DNA from: G965279355 sp965279355
Lineage (GTDB): Bacteria > Pseudomonadota > Alphaproteobacteria > CACIAM-22H2
Length of the DNA stretch: 64,000 bases
Reading direction: 5' to 3'
NCBI GenBank assembly: GCA_965279355.1
Contig: OZ257155.1
Span: 2,418,001 to 2,482,000 of the forward strand
The notes under the pieces were generated by a model, which worked only from the letters and a program-made list of their open reading frames with translations, was not told the DNA's origin and did not search any database. The translations under genes and the position numbers were made by a program. Below are positions 20,801 through 26,265 of the stretch, in pieces. The first letter of the stretch is position 1. The number at the start of each line of letters is the position of its first letter.

Positions 20801-23800
20801 ATCCTGAAGCTGAACGGCATCGCGCCATCGACCCTGACCGCCGATCTGTCGGACGTTGCCGGGCGAAGCGTGCAGGGCACGTTCAAGAACGACACGCTGA
20901 CGATTGCCGGCACCGATTTCGATCTCACCAGCACGAGCCTCAGCACCGTCGAAATCCTCAAGGCCAGCGTCTCCGGCACGACCTTTACGGTCGATCAGGA
21001 CGATCTGCTCTCGGGCGGCAGCGTCATCGGCTCCACCGGCACCGACACCCTCGCCGTCGGCGGGACCCAGATCGATCTGAGCAGCACGGCCCTCAGCAGC
21101 GTCGAAATTCTCAAGGCCAGCACCACCGCAAACACGGTCTTCCTCGTCAACCAGGCCGATCTGGCGATCGGCAGCACGGTCGAGGGCAACGCCGGCATCG
21201 ATACGCTGTCCTCGACGGCGACCGTGCTCGACCTGACCAAGCTCACGCTGAGCAGCGTCGAAGTGATCGCCACGGCCGCAACGACCGCGACAAGCTTCCT
21301 TGTCGCAGCCGGCGACCTCGCGTCCGGCGGCTCGGTGGTCGGCAATGCCGGCAGCGACACGCTGTCCGTCAATAGCACCAGTTACAACCTTCAGAGCACC
21401 ACGCTCAGCAGCGTCGAGATCCTCAAGGCGACGGCGACCGCGGCCACCCTGTTCACCGTGGATGCGGACGATCTGGTCCTCGGCGGATCGGTCGTCGGCA
21501 GTGCCGGCAAGGACACGCTGTCGCTGACCGGAACCGATTTCGACCTGCGCAGCACGACGCTCTCCAGCGTCGAGATCCTGAAAACCAGCACGAGCGCGGA
21601 CACGACCTTCACGGTCGACCAGGCCGACCTGCTGTCCGCCGGCTCCGTCGTCGGCAGTTCCGGCACCGACACGCTGACGGTCAATGCGCTGGTCGCCGAC
21701 CTTTCGTCGACAACGCTGAGCAGCGTCGAAATCCTCAAGGCGACCGCCACCGGCGCGACCTCATTCATCGTCGACCAGAACGACCTGCTCGCCCAGGGAT
21801 CGGTCGTGGGTGCCGGCGGCGACGATACGCTGACCGCCAAGGGTATCGCGCTGAACCTGACCTCCACCACGCTGACCAGCGTCGAGGTCCTGAAGGCCGG
21901 CTTCGCGGCCGCCACGACCTTCACGGTCGACCAGAGCGATCTCGCCTCGGGCGGATCGGTGGTCGGCAATACCGGCGCCGATACGCTAGTGATCGCGTCG
22001 ACCGACTACGACCTGTCGAGCACCACGTTCAGCAGCGTTGAAATCCTCAAGGCGGGCGACGACGGCAGCACCACCTTCACGCTGAACCAGAGCCATCTCG
22101 CCAAGAACGGCCTTATCTACGGCAGCTCCGGCACCGACACCCTGCTCACGACCGGCACCACGCTCGACCTCTCCTCGACCACGCTGTTCAGCGTCGAGAC
22201 CCTCAAGGCCGGCACCAACGACGCGACCGTCTTCACGGTCGATCAGGCGGACCTGGTGAAGGACGCCAGCATCCAGGGCGGCGCCGGGGACGACACGCTG
22301 GTCGCCAAGGGCGGCGCGCTCGATCTGCGCAGCGCCACGCTCAGCGGCATCGAGATCCTGCAGGTCGGCGCGGCCATCTCGACAACGCTCACCGTCGATC
22401 AGGCCGACCTTGCCTCGGGCGGATCGGTCATCGGCGGCGCGGGCAACGACCTGCTGGTGACGTCGGGCACGCTGCTCGACCTGACCAGCACCACGCTCAG
22501 CAGCATCGAGACACTGAAGGCCGGCACCGGCATCGCGACGACCTTCGCCCTCAACCAGGACGACCTCGTTTCCGGCGGCACGATCATGGGTGCGGGCGGC
22601 CGGGATACGATCCTGATCGACGGCACGTCGCTCAACCTCACCAGTTCGACCGTCACCAGCATCGATATCCTCGAAGCCGGCAGCACGCAGGCGACGACCT
22701 TCACGATCGACGCCGGCGACCTCACGGCCGGCGGCAGCATCCTCGGCAACGCCGGCACCGACACCCTCATCGTGAAGGGCGGAGTGACCGATCTGCGCAG
22801 CATGACGCTCAGCAGCGTCGAGATCCTGCGCGCGGGCGCCAGCACGGCAACGACCTTCACCGTCAACCAGGCCGACCTGATGTCGGGCGGATCGGTGATC
22901 GGCAGCATCGGCAACGACACGCTGGCGCTGTTCGGCTCCGCTCTCGACCTCACCAGCACCACGCTCAGCAACGTGGAAATCCTGCAATACACCACGACCA
23001 GCGGCCGGCTCGACATCGATGCCGCCGATCTGGCGGTGGGCGGCTCCGTGTTCGGCGCAGCCGGGGCCGAGACCCTGTCCATCGACGGCACCAGCTTCGA
23101 CCTGACCAGCACCACGATCAGCAGCGTCGAATATCTGAAAGCCGGCAGCAGCGCCGCGACCGTCTTTACGGTGAACCAGAACGATCTGGCAGCGAACGGC
23201 TTCGTGATCGGCAGCAGCGGCAACGACACGCTGATCGTGACCGGCACCAGTGTCGACCTCGGCAGCACCAGTCTCAGCAGCGTGGAAATCCTGCAGGCCG
23301 CGAGCGCGCAGGCCACGGTGTTCGCCGTGAATCAGGCCGATCTCGCATCCCAGGGCAGCATCGTCGGCAGCGCCGATATCGATACGCTGGTGATCAAGGG
23401 GACATCCCTCGATCTGTCCGGCACGACGCTCAGCAGCGTCGAAATCCTCAAGGCCGGCCTGGCATCGGCCACGACCTTTATCGTCGACATGAGCGACCTC
23501 GCCGGCGGCGGCTCGATCATGGGCAGCAGCAGCAACGACACCCTGATCGCCGAAGGCACCAGCCTCGACCTGACCGGCACGACGCTCAGCAGCGTCGAAA
23601 TCCTCAAGGCGGGTTCGGCCAGCAGCACGATCTTCACGGTCGAACAGTCCGACCTCGGCAGCGGCGGCTCGATCATGGGCAGCTCGGGCTCCGATACGCT
23701 GGCGATAGCGGAAACCAGCATCGACCTGTCCGGCACCGCGCTCACCAGCATTGAGACCATCAAGGCCGAGAACGCGTCCGACACGACCTTCATCCTCAAC

Positions 23801-24544
23801 CAGGCCGATCTCATCGCCAACGGCACGGTCGCGGGCAATGCCGGCATCGACACGCTGGTCGCCAATGACACGTCGCTCAGTCTCCACGCCACCGAACTGG
23901 TCAGCGTCGAGATCATCAAGGCCGGCGCCAGCACGGCAACGATATTCACCGTCGATCAGTCGGACCTTGCCTCCGGCGGATCGGTCATCGGCAGCGCCGG
24001 CGACGATATCCTGCGGACAGCCGGCAGCGTGCTCGATCTGCGCAGCACCACGCTCGACAGCATCGAGACCGTGGCGGCCGCGGGCGGCGCCACCTCGTTC
24101 ATCATCGACGACGACGGCCACGGCCTGACGATCGCCGGCAATACCGGCGCCGACAGCTTCAAGTTCGTCGAGGGTTACGGCCTGTCCGACGTCACGGACG
24201 ACAACACGATCCTGGCGGACACGGCGACAATCGCCAATTTCAGCGTCGTATCGAACGAAATCATCGATGTCTCGGCGCTGACCGTCAACGGCACGGCTGT
24301 GCTGCAGAGCCAGGCTTCGACCCAGGCCGCGGTCGACTTCGCCGATCCGACCATCCTCAAGGATGCGCTGAACGCCGCGGCCGCGATCGACGGCGGCACG
24401 AACAGCGTCGTGACGTCCTTCCAGTACGGCGGCGCGACCTACGTTCTGATCGACAACAGCGCCGCGTCCGAGCTGACCACCGAGGACGTGGTCATCAAGC
24501 TGACCGGCAACGTCACCCTGAATTCGGGAGACTTCGTCCTGTAA
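8831..24544 (+). CDS. Giant 52-residue-repeat RTX-like surface/secreted protein
   Basis: One uninterrupted frame encodes 5237 residues. The N-terminal 130 residues carry RTX-like glycine/aspartate motifs (GGAGNDRV, GGGNDTIT, GGSGTDTI). From about 9290 to 24090 there are about 95 tandem units of 52 residues (156 bases). The unit reads roughly TTFTVDQADLASGGSVxG, then SSGTDTLxxxGT, then LDLSSTTLSSVExLKAG. Each unit holds a single RTX-like GxSGxDTL. The last ~148 residues differ: they contain TSFQYGGATYVLIDNSA and end IKLTGNVTLNSGDFVL, which resembles the C-terminal tails of type I-secreted proteins. There is no N-terminal signal peptide. I saw no cysteine; the composition is Thr/Ser/Asp/Gly/Ala-rich and acidic. 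Repeats vary in synonymous bases, so the array is old or under protein-level selection. The ATG at 8831 is chosen because the decayed upstream copy begins at the same Met; an in-frame ATG at 8804 is possible. A large adhesin or matrix/S-layer-like protein is likely; no exporter genes are in the window. Confidence 0.9.
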   Translation: MITGTTGNDNITLTPAQSNETVDLLSGVDVLTLATSKNNTVTVSNTETIIGGAGNDRVTLSGTTPTGATIDLGGGNDTITLSSGTNVLNVSTSVESIEGGSGTDTITLFGTMGKHVLDFNGGSDTLAFAGTNFDLRSVSLDSVNTVKAGNSAATTFTVDYDDIDNSRAFTGSSGSDTLTVVDSRFDLRSVTLTSVEVMKAGVSTNTTFTLDTGDILVGSSVLGSSGTDTLSFNSATVDLRSTSLSSVEILDSRSGSANTFYVDQSDLASGGSIVGAGPNDTLIAAGTQLDLSSTALNTIDTVKAGTSAATTITIDQSDLSSISLIQGSSGADTLAIRGTSLDLRSDTLSSVEIIKVGSSNSTSFFVDTSDLANGGSVVGGSGTDTLQINSVNYNLTSTTLSNVEVLKAGSASATTFTVEQADIGVGGSILGSSGSDVLITTSTTLDLSSTALSSVETLKAGTSAATTFTVDQGDLAANASITGSSGVDTLATAGTALNLTSATLTSVEVLKSTNTAGTTFTVDPADLSNGGSVLGNSGTDTLSLKSTAFDLTSTTLSSIDVLKAGVATATTFTVNGTDLAAGGSILGSSGSDTLALVGTTHIDLSSTTLSSVETIKAQLTQATWFTVDQADLASNGSIVATGQNDTLRAAGTTLDITSTTLTSVESIVAASSAATTFTVDANDLAANGSVVGSSGNDTLSVKNAAFNLTSTTTSSIETLKAGVSAATTFTIDAADLAAGGSVLGSHGNDTLTIVSTAFDLSSTTVSNIEILKGGSASATTFTVDAADLASGGSVLGNSGIDTLVASTATLDVSSTALSSIEILKAGTTADTTFTADTADLTNGGSVLGNSGTDALQVNSTALDLSSTTLSSVEVLKAGSAGDTTITVDTADLAAGGSVLGNSGTDTLSVRGTLLDVSSTTLSSIEILKAATASATTFVVDNGDLADGGSVLGGAGSDTLVIKTTDFSITNTTLSSIETLKAGLSGATTFAVHQSDLVVNGSIVGSSSDDTLVALDTQLNLTSTTLTSVETLKAGNSAGTTFTVDASDLANGGSVLGSSGTDTIVAKAAALDLSSTTISSIEVLKAGSASATTFTVDGSDLAAVASVVGSSGNDTLLVKSTDLDLTDTALTSIETLKAGTSLATTFKVDAADLASNGTVQGSSGSDTLVATSTSLDLTSTTVNSVETLQVGTTAGTTLTVNTADLTNGGSVLGNAGNDTLLISGTAFDTSSLTLSSIEVLKGGSGAATTFTVDTADLAAGGSILGNSGVDTLLIKSSAFDLSDTTLSNVEVLKAGAANTTFTLDDADLISGGSVLGTTGTDTLLATTTELDLRSTTLSSVEVLKAGTTSGTKFIVDSADLVAGGSVIGGSGIDTLVAGTTSIDTANTTLSGIEAIQAGASAATTFTVTASDLVAGGSVIGSSGNDTLAVKSTNIDLTSTTLTDVETIKAGLATATTFTVDAADLVSGGSVIGSSGSDTLVIKNTAFDLTGTTISSVETLKAGSTGATTFTVDDADMVSGGSIVGNSGTDTLISSDDSLNLASTSLSSVEILKAGTTDATSFIIDAADLAAGGSILGNSGDDTLAIQSTAVDLGSTTLSSVETIKANNSNSTTFTVDAADLASGGSVLGNAGTDTLALKSTDFDLGDTTLSSVEVLKAASAGNTTFKLDTADLLAGGSVIGNSGVDTLLANGTPLDLSSTALSSVEIIKAGSTLDTEFIVDTADLASGGSVIGNTGTDTLTVAGTALNTTNTTLTSVEIIKAGASGATSFTVTQGDLASDGSVIGGANNDTLTSASTAFDLTSTTLTSVEALTAGKSAATTFTVDTADLAGLNLVQGSTGADTLTIKTTDFDLTSTTISSIEILKAGNSDATTFTLDTADLVSGGSVQGSSGIDTLLSNGTSLDLSSTTISSIEILKASLTEGTTFQVDMVDLVNGGSVIGDAGSDTLVVNGTAIDLTSTTLDSIDTLKAGNPGNTTFTVDQADLASGGSVLGNSGIDTLTVKGTDFDLSATTLSSVELLKASTAAATTFTLDQADLAESGTVAGSSGNDILLATGTSLDLNATTLSSVEIIKAGNSGDTTFTLRDDHLISGGSVVGSSGDDTLAVGGTLVDLRSTTLSSVEILEATTANATSFIVDQSDLANGGSVLGNASIDTLTAGGTSLDLSSTTLSSVETIKAGTAAATTFTVDQDDLADGGALQGSSGSDTLIVNGTGVDLTSSTVTNVEILKAGTSAATTFTVDQQDLALGGSVLGSSGTDTLVIKGTGFDLSSTAVSSVEILQTGSTGATTFTVDNADLINGGSILGSGQDDTLTVSGTLLDLGGTTLSSVEILKAGTGKNTSFVVDAADLASGGSVQGDTGSDTLIADSTALDLTSTTLSSVEILKAGNSGATTFTVDQADLLAGGSVQGSSGTDTITTNGSGLDFSATTLSGVEIIKAGISEATTFTVDNGDLINGGSVIGSSGIDTVAAATAALDLGSTTLSSVEVIRAGTDNDTTLTVDSGDLASGGSVIGAQGTDTLVVNGTLFDLTSTTLSNVETLQAGSNAGTTFKVDDADIQNITVLGGTGKDTLAAGGTALDLGNTALNSIEVIKAGTTADTSITVDQSDLAKNGTIEGNSGIDTLIVKDQAIDLTATTLSSIDVIKAGNTGDTTFTVDGSDLASGGSVIGNAGTDTLTTTGTLLDTSGTAISSVEILAAGASGDTTFKVDQGDLASGGSVIGGAEDDTLLVNGTSLDLTSTTLSSVETLKAGSSGATTFTVDQDDLSNDPSAETKIVGSSGTDTLVVNGTIADLRNTTMTSVEVIKAASDDDTTFFVDLADLASGGSVIGGAGNDTLLINAASGDLSNITLTGIENIEFLGNVGKTFTLSLDDIAKGKSLTGSSELDTVTHNGTGFDLSKITLNSVEVIRGGSSLGTTFTVDQSDLANGGVVIGSSGTDTLAAKGTALDLSSTALTSVEVIKAGTAATTITVNQNDLQAGGSVIGSAGNDILKAAGTLLDLRSSTLTSIETIQAGSASTTFMLELPDIVKRTVAGGAGSDTLIVRGTSFNVADTTLSSVEILKASSTENTLFDVQQVDLVANGSVVGGAGDDTLSIAGTLLDLRSTTLTSVEEIRAAFNQPTTFIVDQSDLLSGGIVRGLDFNDTLTAAGTELDLTSTTLINVETLKAGTSQATTFIVNQADLNPFGAVKGSSGIDTIEAKGGSLNLSGTQALDIEILKAGSSNNTVFSVDQADLAKGGSVIGNSGSDVLVNNVAYLDLSSSTLTSVETLKAGIVGTNFVVDQADLASGGQVIGTTGNDTLTIKATLLDLSSTTLTSVESIGTFAVGNTTFVVDQADLASGGTVSGNTGKDTLIVNGTSFDLTETTLKNVEILKSGSSANTTFTVDLTDLAVAGSVVGSSGNDTLIVAGTNFNVASTTLSSVETLKAGASTDTKFTVNQADLLSGGMVQGSTGTDTLAGVGIIDLTSTTLSSVEVIGAGAVGASTWKVDAADLINGGSVTGSSSVDTLIVNGTAFDLSSTTLSSVEILKTGDDSATTFTLQGNDLTGINLIYGSSGTDTLVVQDKAFNLKNATLSSVEVLQAGSALATTFTVNQLDLAKGGSVLGSSGTDTLLTLEGQLDLRSTTVSSVEILKSATSLATTFSVDAVDLAPGGAVQGNLGSDTLLITGTSFDTTSTTLSSVEVLKTGATTATTFNVDTADLASGGSVIGGAGIDTLIVHGSALDLTASRLSSIEILKTASTTGTTFTLDQADLAINSSVIGNTGNDTLVVRDTLLDIKLTSLSSIETIKAGNSNSTTFNVTQADLLSGGTVQGSSGSDTLAVFSSIVDLTSTTMVNVETIKAGTAVPTTFRVDQADIVPGTTIEGAGGKDTLIIQGDAFDLTGVTLKSIDILKAGSTAETTFTVDQSNLALGGSVVGDAGTDTLMSVGTALNLTSTVLTSVEVLKAGGNSPTTFTVDQADLAANGSVLGNTGTDTLLTNASTLDLRSTTLSSVEILKLNGIAPSTLTADLSDVAGRSVQGTFKNDTLTIAGTDFDLTSTSLSTVEILKASVSGTTFTVDQDDLLSGGSVIGSTGTDTLAVGGTQIDLSSTALSSVEILKASTTANTVFLVNQADLAIGSTVEGNAGIDTLSSTATVLDLTKLTLSSVEVIATAATTATSFLVAAGDLASGGSVVGNAGSDTLSVNSTSYNLQSTTLSSVEILKATATAATLFTVDADDLVLGGSVVGSAGKDTLSLTGTDFDLRSTTLSSVEILKTSTSADTTFTVDQADLLSAGSVVGSSGTDTLTVNALVADLSSTTLSSVEILKATATGATSFIVDQNDLLAQGSVVGAGGDDTLTAKGIALNLTSTTLTSVEVLKAGFAAATTFTVDQSDLASGGSVVGNTGADTLVIASTDYDLSSTTFSSVEILKAGDDGSTTFTLNQSHLAKNGLIYGSSGTDTLLTTGTTLDLSSTTLFSVETLKAGTNDATVFTVDQADLVKDASIQGGAGDDTLVAKGGALDLRSATLSGIEILQVGAAISTTLTVDQADLASGGSVIGGAGNDLLVTSGTLLDLTSTTLSSIETLKAGTGIATTFALNQDDLVSGGTIMGAGGRDTILIDGTSLNLTSSTVTSIDILEAGSTQATTFTIDAGDLTAGGSILGNAGTDTLIVKGGVTDLRSMTLSSVEILRAGASTATTFTVNQADLMSGGSVIGSIGNDTLALFGSALDLTSTTLSNVEILQYTTTSGRLDIDAADLAVGGSVFGAAGAETLSIDGTSFDLTSTTISSVEYLKAGSSAATVFTVNQNDLAANGFVIGSSGNDTLIVTGTSVDLGSTSLSSVEILQAASAQATVFAVNQADLASQGSIVGSADIDTLVIKGTSLDLSGTTLSSVEILKAGLASATTFIVDMSDLAGGGSIMGSSSNDTLIAEGTSLDLTGTTLSSVEILKAGSASSTIFTVEQSDLGSGGSIMGSSGSDTLAIAETSIDLSGTALTSIETIKAENASDTTFILNQADLIANGTVAGNAGIDTLVANDTSLSLHATELVSVEIIKAGASTATIFTVDQSDLASGGSVIGSAGDDILRTAGSVLDLRSTTLDSIETVAAAGGATSFIIDDDGHGLTIAGNTGADSFKFVEGYGLSDVTDDNTILADTATIANFSVVSNEIIDVSALTVNGTAVLQSQASTQAAVDFADPTILKDALNAAAAIDGGTNSVVTSFQYGGATYVLIDNSAASELTTEDVVIKLTGNVTLNSGDFVL

Positions 24545-24575
24545 CGGCCACGGCGTCGCAGGGATAGATAAATCG

Positions 24576-24604
24576 AACGGCGCCCCCGCGGGCGCCGTTT
24601 CTCA
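24576..24604. terminator. Rho-independent terminator between convergent genes
   Basis: The stem AACGGCGCC pairs with GGCGCCGTT around the loop CCCGCG and is followed by TTTCTCATTTC. It lies 31 bases after the giant gene stop and reaches the stop codon of the opposing amidohydrolase gene. The stem can work in either direction, but the T-rich tail favours the plus strand. Confidence 0.75.
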
Positions 24605-25546
24605 TTTCAGGCCGGGCAGCAGGCGCAACGCGTTGTCGCGCTCGATATCCCGCAGATCGCTCTCGCTCAATCCCAGCTCGGCCAGCCCCTTGACGGTCGC
24701 GGCGGTGGTCGGTTCCGGCGCGAACGGATAGTCGCTGCCGAACAGCACGTTCTTGATCGACACCAGCTGCAGCAGCGACTTGAAGGCATACTGGTTCGCC
24801 GACAGAGCCGTGTCGTAGTAAAGGCGCTGGAATTCCGGAATCACCCCGTTGGGCACCTTGGCCTTGAACTCCGGCCGCACCGCCAGGCGCGAAATACGCT
24901 CGGCCAGGAACGGCAGGGCACCGCCGGCATGCGAAAAGATGAACTTGATGTCCTGACAGCGGGCCAGGGTGCCGCTGTAGAGCAGGCTGGTGATGCAGCG
25001 GGTCGTGTCGAAGGGGAATTCCAGGGTCGCCGGTGGAATTTCGCCAAGGCAGGTACAGCACGACGCCACATTCGGGTGGAAGAAGACGACGGCCTTGCGG
25101 CGGTTCAGCTCGTCGAAGACAGGCGCAAAGGCGGGATCGCCGGGATAGCGGTTGCCATAGTTGGTCATCAGGCCGAACCCGTCGGCCTTGAGCACATCCA
25201 GCGCGTATTCGATCTCCTTCAGGCTGCCGTCGACATCGGGCAGCGGCAGCGCCGCGAACACACCGAACCGGCCCCTGAAATCGCTGCGCATCTGGGCCGC
25301 GTACTCGTTGCAGTGACGGGCGAGATCGCGGGTCTGCTGCGGATTGTCGAACCACAGGCCGGGGCAGGAGATCGACGTCACCGCCTTCTCGATGCCGTGC
25401 CGGTCCATCATCTCCACCGACAGCGCCGGGTTCCACACCGGCGTCTTGCCGGAGACGATCAGCGGGCCGATGCGGTCATCGCCGGCCTCCAGAACCCAGC
25501 GGGGCGGAAGAATATGATGATGAACGTCGATGCGATGGGCAGTCAT
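24602..25546 (-). CDS. Amidohydrolase family protein (ACMSD-like)
   Basis: This 314-residue metal-dependent hydrolase or decarboxylase belongs to the Amidohydrolase_2 group that includes 2-amino-3-carboxymuconate-6-semialdehyde decarboxylase. Metal-binding features are the N-terminal RIDVHHHILPP, VVFFHPN, the His in FSHAGGALPFL and the Asp in LFGSDYPFAPEP. The internal FSHAGGALPF and GSDYPF blocks are typical of the ACMSD/OHCU-type members. It is complete and cytosolic. Its stop lies against the terminator of the giant gene; the start (25546) faces the small DUF6496 gene across about 130 bases. Substrate is unknown; a ring-cleavage product or carboxylated aromatic is likely. Confidence 0.85.
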   Translation of the reverse strand: MTAHRIDVHHHILPPRWVLEAGDDRIGPLIVSGKTPVWNPALSVEMMDRHGIEKAVTSISCPGLWFDNPQQTRDLARHCNEYAAQMRSDFRGRFGVFAALPLPDVDGSLKEIEYALDVLKADGFGLMTNYGNRYPGDPAFAPVFDELNRRKAVVFFHPNVASCCTCLGEIPPATLEFPFDTTRCITSLLYSGTLARCQDIKFIFSHAGGALPFLAERISRLAVRPEFKAKVPNGVIPEFQRLYYDTALSANQYAFKSLLQLVSIKNVLFGSDYPFAPEPTTAATVKGLAELGLSESDLRDIERDNALRLLPGLK

Positions 25547-25678
25547 CGGTGCGGCTTCCGTCCCTGAAGGCTTGAAGACGAACAGTCTTAGGCGAAGTCC
25601 CGCCCTGTTGTACAGGGCGGAACCGGGAGCCGGGTAAGAAGGTTATGTCGGTATCGTCACAACCCGCGAGGACGTGTC

Positions 25679-25855
25679 ATGGCCAAAAAACGCCAGAAGA
25701 AAAAAGTAGAAAAGGTGATGAAGGAATACAAGCAAGGGAAGCTCAAGAGCGGCGGATCCGGCCGCAAGGTCAAGAGCCGCAAGCAGGCGATCGCCATCGC
25801 GATGTCGGAAGCCGGCCAGTCCCGGAAGAAGAAGGCCAAAAAGAAGAAGCGGTGA
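25679..25855 (+). CDS. DUF6496-type Lys/Arg-rich small protein
   Basis: A 58-residue, extremely basic protein: by my count 20 Lys and 5 Arg, beginning MAKKRQKKKVEKVMKEYKQG and ending in a run of lysines. The middle KSRKQAIAIAMSEAG is the signature of the DUF6496 group of small bacterial proteins, in which KQAIAIAxSEA is conserved. The ATG follows GCGAGGACGTGTC, a fair ribosome site. Its charge suggests nucleic acid binding, but function is unproven. The next frame starts on its stop codon (GTGA, 25852-25855), so the two are probably translated together. Confidence 0.8.
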   Translation: MAKKRQKKKVEKVMKEYKQGKLKSGGSGRKVKSRKQAIAIAMSEAGQSRKKKAKKKKR

Positions 25856-26265
25856 CCGTGAGTCAATCGACCCGGCATTTCATCATCGACGACGGCGCAA
25901 TCCGCCCCCTGCCACAGAAGCTGCACGATCAGGTCCGGCGGCATGCGGTCCGCCTGCCCCGCTATGCGGGCCGGACGCTCCAGATCCTGGATGTCACGGT
26001 TGAGCTCGATCGGGGCAAGCCAAAGAAGGTGCGCAGTGTGACGCCGGCCGACCTGCCGCTCGACGACGACGGCTGGGTCGCCTCGACCCTGAAGAAAGAC
26101 CTCAAAGCTGCTCTGCGCGGCGAAGATCGGGGGCAGAGCCCGTCCTGGTCCCCGTCAAAGGCGCTGGTCGAGCGCGCGACCCGTCTGGCCCTGAGCCAGG
26201 CGCGATCCCGTCTGCGCCCGCCCTTGTCCGCGGCCGAGACAAAATCCGGCCGCAAGCGCCGCTAG
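25852..26265 (+). CDS. Hypothetical basic protein coupled to DUF6496 gene
   Basis: This protein of about 137 residues is not one I recognise. The GTG at 25852 overlaps the DUF6496 stop as GTGA and is chosen over GTG 25858, although both are possible. The frame is also open upstream of this point, but that part is a shadow of the DUF6496 gene. The sequence has a conserved-looking first half (FIIDDGAIRPLPQKLHDQV, TLQILDVTVELD) and a basic C-terminal tail. Its stop overlaps the end of metH by four bases in the opposite direction. Function is unknown. Confidence 0.7.
   Translation: MTVSQSTRHFIIDDGAIRPLPQKLHDQVRRHAVRLPRYAGRTLQILDVTVELDRGKPKKVRSVTPADLPLDDDGWVASTLKKDLKAALRGEDRGQSPSWSPSKALVERATRLALSQARSRLRPPLSAAETKSGRKRR

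Noticed and set aside
9290..24090. Tandem 156-base repeats as a possible CRISPR array or satellite
   Set aside because: Units are contiguous, diverged, in frame and coding for a conserved protein pattern, with no spacer and constant-repeat structure.
8770..24162. Many long minus-strand frames opposite the giant gene, up to 711 codons
   Set aside because: They repeat in step with the 156-base units and arise from the codon bias of the forward frame. Their products are Arg- or Val/Ser-rich low-complexity sequences with no family features.
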